DNA of 6,637 nucleotides. It comes from Planctomycetota bacterium (GTDB lineage Bacteria > Planctomycetota > Brocadiia > SM23-32). The DNA is taken from the NCBI GenBank assembly GCA_018334735.1, contig JAGXLK010000130.1:1-6637 (forward strand), written 5' to 3'. The position numbers and the translations under genes are program-made. How positions within the stretch are numbered: position 1 is the stretch's first letter; the number at the start of each line of letters is the position of its first letter. This document shows positions 1 through 5,052 of the stretch, piece by piece. The notes below the pieces were generated by a model. That model was given only the letters and a program-made list of their open reading frames with translations, ran no database searches and was not told where the DNA came from.

Positions 1-1537
1 CTCCGACCTGGACGTTCCACTCATCGTAATAATATCCCACGGGCCGTGCCCCTTTTCCCTCCGGCTTTTCTTCTTCTTCCCCTTCGTCCGAACCGCCTTC
101 TTCGGCTTCCGGAGCCGTTTCTTCTTTCTCGGCTTCTTCTTCCCGCGCTTCCTCTTCGTCGGGAGGCTCACTTTCGCTGGCCTGGTGCAGATCCGCCGTG
201 AGCTGATCGGCCCCGGCAGTCGTAATCGTCATGGGAAATATCGGGTCGGGGAAGAAACACACGGCCCGAGGCAGATTCAATCGAGGCACATCCTGATGCT
301 GGCGGTGGTAACTCTCGGCCAGAAGATCCCTTGTCGTCTCAAAATTGTCGCTTTTGGAAGCGACCTCCCTTATGAGGCCGGCAAGTTCCCGCAGCTCAAC
401 TGGCGCTTCGAGTTCCTGACCGAGCAACAAAGCCATCAGCGTATCAGAAGCAGAAATGGGGGGCGACCCTCGAAACTCAAGATCGACCAACTGCTGGAGC
501 CCGTGCTCCATTCCGGGGAAATGTTGGTGACAAAACCGCATGGTTCTATAGAGTTCGGCAACATAGAAAAGCGAGCAAACGGGCGTCGTCGGCATTTGCA
601 TGCTGTCAAAAAGGTTGCAGCAAGTCTCAAGCCCATCCTGGCCATGCCTTGTGGAGAAACTATCCGCCAATTGGGAAGCACAGGCGGTGGAGACCATGGT
701 CTTGTAGGCCTGTTCATTGAGTTCTCGCTCCGGGAATTCACTGATCTTTTGAGGGAGGTACATTGCGTGTCCGCACGCAACCAGCACGCTTCCTCGTTCC
801 TGCAGATCGTCGGAATCGAGGCGTCCGAGGTTGTCGACCTCCATTTTGTGCCCGGAAACCGCCTGACCCAGGCGCTCCATACCCGACTTGCAATCCGAGA
901 GGGCGGCTTGAGAACTCAGTTTTTCAATATAAATCCGCGAGGTATCCAGTTCTCCTGCCAGAAAACGCCGGGCCGATTCGGGGTTCCGACGCTGCAGTGT
1001 GAGCGCATTGGCGATGTACTGGCGCATAGCATCGTGATCGAGCTCTCGCGCAAGCTCTTCGTACCCCTCAAGCAAGGGACCGATTAATTCCGGCTCTTCT
1101 TGCTCAAGATACGCAATCAAATCCAGCGCGAATTCGACATCTTTCGGTTTTGTCCCGAGACGCCCTTCGCCGCTGAACTCGAAGAATCGCGCTCCAAGAA
1201 AATACCGTTCCCTCGCCAATTGCAGCCCCGTCCGACTCCAGCGTTCAAATAGGCGGGGGAGTCTCATAATCCATCGGTATTGCCCCTTCAAAGCGGCTAA
1301 ATAGCTTTTCAGAACCATGTCGAAACCGGATTTGTCGCTGTGACTGAGGATCTCAAAAAAATCCTCCGTTACCTCCTGGTTCTCCTCTCCCAGAAGGTCG
1401 GCTTCGAAAAGTTCAACGATGATCTCGCGAAAAAGTTCCTGGTACCCCCAGGTAACGCCACGCAGGTCGAATTTCATGCGTTCCATCAATTCAGCAACCG
1501 GGGAAGAACTTTCTTGACTGTTATTTTGAGAGGACAT
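1..1537 (-). CDS. CbbO/NorD-like VWA adaptor protein (partial, C-terminus beyond the window edge)
   Basis: The frame is open without a stop from the ATG at 1537 to the window edge, giving 512 visible residues. Residues 1 to about 450 are mostly amphipathic helix without a membrane segment, as expected for the helical N-terminal region of CbbO/NorD proteins. About residues 455-498 form a highly acidic Glu-rich linker, followed by YYYDEWNVQVG, which resembles the Y-x-EWD segment that precedes the VWA domain in NorD/CbbO. The VWA domain itself would lie outside the window. The family works in the cytoplasm as the substrate-recognising partner of a CbbQ/NorQ AAA+ ATPase to activate a client enzyme. 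That ATPase is encoded 17 bp upstream on the same strand, which supports the call. No Shine-Dalgarno is visible before the ATG, so translation is probably coupled to the ATPase gene. The client cannot be named, since neither nitric oxide reductase nor RubisCO genes are in view. The family call rests on the partner and the EWN segment; orthology to NorD rather than CbbO is undecided. Confidence 0.
   Translation of the reverse strand, partial: MSSQNNSQESSSPVAELMERMKFDLRGVTWGYQELFREIIVELFEADLLGEENQEVTEDFFEILSHSDKSGFDMVLKSYLAALKGQYRWIMRLPRLFERWSRTGLQLARERYFLGARFFEFSGEGRLGTKPKDVEFALDLIAYLEQEEPELIGPLLEGYEELARELDHDAMRQYIANALTLQRRNPESARRFLAGELDTSRIYIEKLSSQAALSDCKSGMERLGQAVSGHKMEVDNLGRLDSDDLQERGSVLVACGHAMYLPQKISEFPERELNEQAYKTMVSTACASQLADSFSTRHGQDGLETCCNLFDSMQMPTTPVCSLFYVAELYRTMRFCHQHFPGMEHGLQQLVDLEFRGSPPISASDTLMALLLGQELEAPVELRELAGLIREVASKSDNFETTRDLLAESYHRQHQDVPRLNLPRAVCFFPDPIFPMTITTAGADQLTADLHQASESEPPDEEEAREEEAEKEETAPEAEEGGSDEGEEEEKPEGKGARPVGYYYDEWNVQVG
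49..173 (-). repeat. Glu-codon-rich low-complexity tract inside the CbbO/NorD-like gene
   Basis: The plus strand here is almost pure C/T with repeated ttc and ctt triplets. On the coding strand this reads as runs of GAA and GAG, giving an acidic linker with Pro and Ala interspersed. Comparable acidic linkers separate the helical and VWA parts of CbbO/NorD proteins. It is a compositional tract rather than an exact tandem repeat. Confidence 0.
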
Positions 1538-1554
1538 CTGATGGGGAGAGAGTT

Positions 1555-2463
1555 CTATTCATCAGGGATTGATGGCTCGACCGTCGACTTTTCAGCGTGT
1601 GGCGAGTCATTTTCTTGTTCACTTTCCGCCGGGAAATACAAATTCAAGATGTCCTCGACCGACGCCATAATTTCGTTGTCATCGGTGAGAACGCGAGAGA
1701 TCGCTCCAACGCACGCATCACGCGGCGCAACACCCCCGACAATCAGCTTCGCCGCGTAAACAAGAAGCCTTGTGCTGGCCCCCTCTTCCAAACCGTATCC
1801 TTTGAGATTTCTGATCTTTTCCCCCATCTCGGCAAGGGTGCGGGCCAACCTTTCTTTGATTCCTGCTTCTTCCATCACTATGCGGGTTTCCAGATCGACC
1901 GGGGGATAATCAAAACTAATGGCAGAAAAACGCTGTTTGGTGCTTTCTTTTAAATCTTTTCTGACATTCTGGTAACCCGGGTTGTAGGAGAGAACCATCA
2001 TAAAATCGGGGTGGGCGCGGATCACTTCCTGAATCTTATCGATATACAGTAACCGGCGGTGGTCTGTTAGAGAATGGACAATAACGGTCGTATCGTTCCG
2101 GGCCTCGACAATTTCATCCAGATAACAAATCCCCCCATAACGAACCGCGAGGGTAAGGGGGCCGTCTTCCCAAACCGTTTCATTTTGTTTAAAAAGGAAA
2201 CGACCCACTAAATCAGCCGCAGAGAGATCCTCGTGGCACGAAACGGTAATCAGAGGCAGTTCCATCTCGTATGCCATGCGTTCGACAAAACGGGTTTTCC
2301 CACAACCGGTCGGCCCTTTGAGAAGAAGCGGAATTTTCTGCTCAAAAGCACTTTTAAAAAAGTCGGTTTCACCTCCCACGGTTACATAGTGGGGCTCTTC
2401 TTCAACGAGAAACTGATGTGTTATCTCTGGATGTTCCCGATCCTGCGGGGCACTATCGCTCAT
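1555..2463 (-). CDS. MoxR-type AAA+ ATPase of the CbbQ/NorQ family
   Basis: Complete protein of 302 residues from the ATG at 2463, close to the usual size for CbbQ/NorQ. Residues 50-57 are the Walker A loop GPTGCGKT (Lys56, Thr57). Residues 112-117 (ICYLDE) are Walker B with Asp116 and catalytic Glu117. Residues 159-162 (SYNP) supply sensor-1 Asn161. Arg178 in STKQRF is a candidate arginine finger. The C-terminal third after about residue 185 matches the helical lid and CbbQ C-terminal region, and the last 25 residues are a polar acidic tail. Such ATPases form cytoplasmic hexameric rings that, with a CbbO/NorD VWA protein, remodel or activate an enzyme complex by ATP hydrolysis. The partner gene follows 17 bp downstream, so the two form one operon. 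Start choice: an AAGGTG ribosome site lies 7 nt before this ATG but only 1 nt before the other in-frame ATG at 2469, which would add two residues. Family assignment is firm; CbbQ versus NorQ and the client are not resolved. Confidence 0.
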   Translation of the reverse strand: MSDSAPQDREHPEITHQFLVEEEPHYVTVGGETDFFKSAFEQKIPLLLKGPTGCGKTRFVERMAYEMELPLITVSCHEDLSAADLVGRFLFKQNETVWEDGPLTLAVRYGGICYLDEIVEARNDTTVIVHSLTDHRRLLYIDKIQEVIRAHPDFMMVLSYNPGYQNVRKDLKESTKQRFSAISFDYPPVDLETRIVMEEAGIKERLARTLAEMGEKIRNLKGYGLEEGASTRLLVYAAKLIVGGVAPRDACVGAISRVLTDDNEIMASVEDILNLYFPAESEQENDSPHAEKSTVEPSIPDE

Positions 2464-2469
2464 TTGCAT

Positions 2470-2679
2470 TCACCTTCTGCTGTAGGGGTGCTATTCCTGC
2501 TCCGTCCGCTCCCCTTTTCGACAAAAGCAGGATCTTCAGTACCTATTTTGCAGCATTCCGAGGCATCTTTCCAGCCAATATGTACTGAGGCGAGATATCA
2601 GCATTGCGCAACCAGACGAGGGATATTACAGTAAACTCTCGGCTTTGCAAATCCGTGCCGGTTTTTACGCCCGAACCCC
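2470..2679. other. Noncoding stretch upstream of the CbbQ/NorQ gene
   Basis: This is the left half of the 473-bp gap between the ATPase gene and the anchored VWA gene. All three plus-strand frames contain stops or translate to nothing recognisable, and no RNA gene, exact repeat or clear promoter is apparent. It must contain the leader and probably the promoter of the ATPase gene. If the neighbouring plus-strand remnant once was a full gene, its missing front part would have lain here, but no recognisable trace of it was found. Confidence 0.
2471..2476 (-). promoter_or_regulatory. Shine-Dalgarno site that decides the CbbQ/NorQ start
   Basis: On the minus strand this reads AAGGTG. It sits 1 nt from the ATG at 2469 and 7 nt from the ATG at 2463, so it favours the second ATG. 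No convincing -35/-10 pair was seen farther upstream, so the promoter of this two-gene unit is not located. Confidence 0.
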
Positions 2680-2946
2680 TTGTCTCCGCGAGGTGCATAC
2701 GTGAACAGCCCGGAACTCAACTTCGGATTGAAAATCCCACTTGGGGCCAGCCATTCCCAACAGTGGCTGGAAAGGTTATGGGGTGCTGGTTTTTCGGGGA
2801 GGTTAACCCTCGAGTACGAACCGGAGGCCATCAAGAAAGGTGGGGGAATCAGGAAAGTACTCCAGCACTCTGTAAAACGACTAAGGGACTGGAAAAACTC
2901 CTGGCTTTCTCAAAAGGGGAGCAGACAGAATGAAGCCCGGTTTTAG
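2680..2946 (+). pseudogene. Probable C-terminal remnant of a sugar phosphate isomerase/epimerase (AP endonuclease family 2 TIM barrel)
   Basis: An open plus-strand frame of up to 88 codons ends in TAG at 2944-2946. It translates to an IPLGAS segment, then an amphipathic helix (QQWLERLWGAGFSG), then RLTLEYEPE, then a basic C-terminal helix. This order matches the end of xylose-isomerase-like sugar phosphate isomerases/epimerases. There, a PLGxG loop is followed by a helix ending G-[FY]-x-G, a last beta strand with the pattern l-t-l-E, and a final helix. The full family is usually about 250-300 residues, so about two thirds would be missing. The frame has a stop at 2632-2634 and no recognisable front half in any frame. 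It could begin at TTG 2680 or at GTG 2701, which has GAGGTG 5 nt upstream, so a short expressed ORF of 81 residues cannot be excluded. The remnant is oriented against both flanking genes. The resemblance is judged by eye only. Confidence 0.
2747..2770. repeat. Inverted repeat (potential hairpin)
   Basis: CCAGCCA at 2747-2753 is perfectly complementary to TGGCTGG at 2764-2770. Two further pairs (one T:G, one T:A) can extend the stem and leave a 6-nt loop. No T-run follows on either strand, so it does not look like a rho-independent terminator. It lies inside the epimerase-like remnant and may be fortuitous. Confidence 0.
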
Positions 2947-4835
2947 AACGCAAGCGAAGGCGGAGTCGGATGACTTTCGGGTTTCTTCTCGATGGAGAAA
3001 CGCCACGGATAAATATGGTTTTTAAGGCGAACCGCAGCGGTCTCCCAGGGGGTATTTTTATGGCGTTCGATGACCAGATCAATGTGCTGAAGGGCTTCGC
3101 TGTATTCGCGCTTGGCCTGTCGCGGACCGACATAATCACTGGGAATCTTGCCGTGATGCATTACGCCCCTGTGTTCCTCCGGGATCACTTTATCGGATGA
3201 TTCCCAGCCCGCTTTAAGTGCCTCATGATACTGACCCAGCATAAACCTCAATCGGTACAATTCGGCGAGCGTCAGCTCGGCATGGGCTCTCCACCGGTCG
3301 GCGTTGTGAATGTCTCCGGCACGGTATTCTCGCAGGGCTGTTTTGAGAGTCCTTATCCGCGTCGCGCAATAATCACGTCCATGTCGACTCATGGAAAGTT
3401 GCTTTTGGATTTCTTTCGGATTGTGCAGATAATGTCGCAGATAAAAATGCCCGATTTCGCTCCATATCGTTTTGAGATGATTGCGAAGCCGCCGATTTGT
3501 AATACGCTTTTTGTACTGATATCGATTACAAATATCGGGTTTATATTTGGCGTATAGCTTCTGTTCATCGTAATCGGATTCCGGTTTAATGAGGAAATAA
3601 ATTCCTCCGCTCCCAAGAACCAGCCGATTCAACCCATACATCCCGAATCCGGAAGAGATTTTGTTCAGGCTTCCGCCCCAATAGCTCCATCGCCACCAAT
3701 TAGAGCCCCACCAAAGTTCCGGACGTGGGCACTCGGGCCCTCCATCAGCCCAGCCCCACGTTGTTTTCCCTTCGAATCCACGCATGGCAGCGCGATCTTC
3801 ACCGCGCAACAATTCCATATCAATTTTCATTGTGACGAATTTTTTCTGGGCGCAGAAGGTTCCCTCGTAACCGAATACATAAAATCGTGCGTGCGCTCTC
3901 CGTAGCCTCGTAAGCGTTCGCTCAAGGACCTTCGTGTCCTTTGTGTCATCTCCCGATTCGTCGGTTAGAGACGCAATAAGCAGATTATCATAATCCTGCC
4001 CTTCGAATCGATTCAGGACGGATTGAATTGCCGCGCAAACGTTCTCCTGACCAGAAACATCTACACTCACGTTGCGAAGAGCTGATTTCACATATTCCAG
4101 ATTATTGCTGGGATGACAGTTAAACTTGGGTTCACGGCCATATTGCACCACCACCCATCGCCCATTTTTTTTCAGGCTGCTCGGCAAATTCTTATCGATG
4201 GACTCAAAATACGCGTCCATTCGCTGGATCAAACGCGGGAGATCACCGTAGATAACGCTCCGGGATTGGTCGATTAATAATGCCACAAGGGTTTTTCCGC
4301 GTGAAACGCTATTGATCGTTATCACTGCGAATTGGTCAACGGCTTCATCCATATTTCTTTCGCCGCCCATACCAGACGCCAGGCTAAAAGAATCTCCCCT
4401 GTTATCGCCGCCCAGGTCTCCGGCTCCAGCTCCCCTTATAGCTGACCTGAGCCCGAGGATGTCGAGATTGTTTATTGCCACGTCTGAAGCCTGACTGGCA
4501 GCCCCCTGATGCCCTTCCCCGGCCATGCCCTGCCCGCTGCCGCCCATCGAAGTGCTCGCTGTTGTAGGAAGTTCCTGTTCTTTCTTCAACGTCTGGTGCT
4601 TGATTTCCGCCTCTTCTATGTCCTCTACATTCAACACAATCTTGCGGGTCACGTTTCCTGGTTTTTCAACCGTGAAAAACGCCAGCAGAGCGATAATCAA
4701 AACATGAAATAGCAAACTGATAGCCAGAAATGGACTATCGTCGATAAACCGTAATATCGGATTCTTGGCAGATTCCCGCTTTACGCTTTCGGAATGGATT
4801 TGGGCGGACTGCCCGGGCTCATGTGAATAAGACAT
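2943..4835 (-). CDS. Membrane-anchored von Willebrand factor A domain protein
   Basis: Complete protein of 630 residues from the ATG at 4835, with AAAGGGG 7 nt upstream as ribosome site. Residues about 35-55 form one hydrophobic helix after a polar N-terminus with several basic residues, consistent with a signal anchor that places the rest outside the cytoplasmic membrane. Residues about 90-160 are a Gly/Ser/Ala-rich linker. The VWA fold starts near residue 180. DQSRS at 189-193 is the MIDAS DxSxS motif and TDES at 291-294 supplies the second metal-site Asp292, so metal-dependent ligand binding is likely retained. Residues 360-386 hold eight tryptophans. The segment ending GGIYF (411-414) closes the VWA region, and residues about 440-605 are basic and helical. 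VWA proteins with this N-terminal anchor and glycine-rich spacer are common in Planctomycetota and relatives, but their ligands are mostly unknown, so no specific function is claimed. The gene stands alone on its strand behind its own promoter. Its TAA overlaps the stop of the opposite-strand remnant. Confidence 0.
   Translation of the reverse strand: MSYSHEPGQSAQIHSESVKRESAKNPILRFIDDSPFLAISLLFHVLIIALLAFFTVEKPGNVTRKIVLNVEDIEEAEIKHQTLKKEQELPTTASTSMGGSGQGMAGEGHQGAASQASDVAINNLDILGLRSAIRGAGAGDLGGDNRGDSFSLASGMGGERNMDEAVDQFAVITINSVSRGKTLVALLIDQSRSVIYGDLPRLIQRMDAYFESIDKNLPSSLKKNGRWVVVQYGREPKFNCHPSNNLEYVKSALRNVSVDVSGQENVCAAIQSVLNRFEGQDYDNLLIASLTDESGDDTKDTKVLERTLTRLRRAHARFYVFGYEGTFCAQKKFVTMKIDMELLRGEDRAAMRGFEGKTTWGWADGGPECPRPELWWGSNWWRWSYWGGSLNKISSGFGMYGLNRLVLGSGGIYFLIKPESDYDEQKLYAKYKPDICNRYQYKKRITNRRLRNHLKTIWSEIGHFYLRHYLHNPKEIQKQLSMSRHGRDYCATRIRTLKTALREYRAGDIHNADRWRAHAELTLAELYRLRFMLGQYHEALKAGWESSDKVIPEEHRGVMHHGKIPSDYVGPRQAKREYSEALQHIDLVIERHKNTPWETAAVRLKNHIYPWRFSIEKKPESHPTPPSLAF
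3672..3758 (-). other. Tryptophan-rich segment of the anchored VWA protein
   Basis: Codons 360-388 contain tryptophan at 360, 362, 375, 376, 380, 381, 383 and 386, together with many Gly residues and a GGPECPRPE stretch. This is far above normal Trp content. It sits after the second half of the VWA fold and could be an aromatic binding surface or a packed insertion. Confidence 0.
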
Positions 4836-4842
4836 ATAACAA

Positions 4843-4850
4843 CCCCTTTG
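4843..4850 (-). promoter_or_regulatory. Ribosome binding site of the anchored VWA gene
   Basis: The minus strand reads CAAAGGGG, followed by 7 nt and the ATG at 4835. Position and purine content support this start; no competing ATG is seen just upstream. Confidence 0.
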
Positions 4851-4911
4851 CTCTGGAATTCAGTTGTTTACACTGCAACAAAGTGAGTTTGAACAATATA
4901 CTCCCACAACT

Positions 4912-4940
4912 AATATACCCCTTACGGCCTTCAATATCAA
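4912..4940 (-). promoter_or_regulatory. Sigma70-type promoter candidate for the anchored VWA gene
   Basis: On the minus strand, TTGATA (4940-4935) is followed by a 17-nt spacer and TATATT (4917-4912). Each hexamer matches the consensus at five of six positions and the spacing is ideal. Transcription would begin near 4905, leaving a leader of about 70 nt. The housekeeping consensus of the host phylum may differ, so this is a sequence-based prediction. Confidence 0.
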
Positions 4941-4971
4941 GGCTTGGATTCCAAAAAATCTTCGTTATCAC

Positions 4972-4999
4972 TTGACTTTTCCCCGGCCGCTTAGACAAT
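4972..4999 (+). promoter_or_regulatory. Promoter candidate for the rightward DUF3352-like gene
   Basis: TTGACT (4972-4977) matches the -35 consensus at five of six positions. GACAAT (4994-4999), 16 nt later, matches the -10 consensus at four of six. Transcription would start around 5006, giving a leader of about 47 nt. It is weaker than the leftward promoter in the same divergent region. Confidence 0.
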
Positions 5000-5034
5000 A
5001 CCTACAAATCTCGCAATACACGATTCTCTTACAT

Positions 5035-5041
5035 GCGGAGG
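5035..5041 (+). promoter_or_regulatory. Ribosome binding site of the DUF3352-like gene
   Basis: GCGGAGG contains a GGAGG core and lies 11 nt before the ATG at 5053. The spacing is slightly long but no nearer in-frame start exists, which supports the chosen start. Confidence 0.
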
Positions 5042-5052
5042 CCTCTTTCACC

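Noticed and set aside
436..780. A 114-codon open frame on the minus strand.
   Set aside because: It is in another frame of the same strand as the CbbO/NorD-like gene, which is continuous through this stretch.
185..1087. A 300-codon open frame on the plus strand.
   Set aside because: It lies entirely opposite the CbbO/NorD-like gene, has no recognisable domains and no ribosome site, and its composition is that of an antisense shadow. The minus-strand frame has the recognisable acidic linker, EWN segment and operon partner.
2233..2634. A 133-codon plus-strand frame extending from inside the ATPase gene into the gap.
   Set aside because: Half of it is antisense to the ATPase active-site region and the remainder has no family resemblance. 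It shares the frame of the epimerase-like remnant but is separated from it by a stop at 2632-2634 and shows no TIM-barrel features.
2747..2770. Possible rho-independent terminator.
   Set aside because: The stem is good, but there is no following T-run on either strand, and it lies about 170-200 bp from the VWA stop.
2598..2834. A 78-codon minus-strand frame in the gap between the ATPase and VWA genes.
   Set aside because: It has no recognisable motifs and is antisense to the more convincing epimerase-like segment.
4861..4875. CAGTTGTTTACACTG as an operator.
   Set aside because: Only the outer four bases on each side are palindromic, too little to call a binding site.
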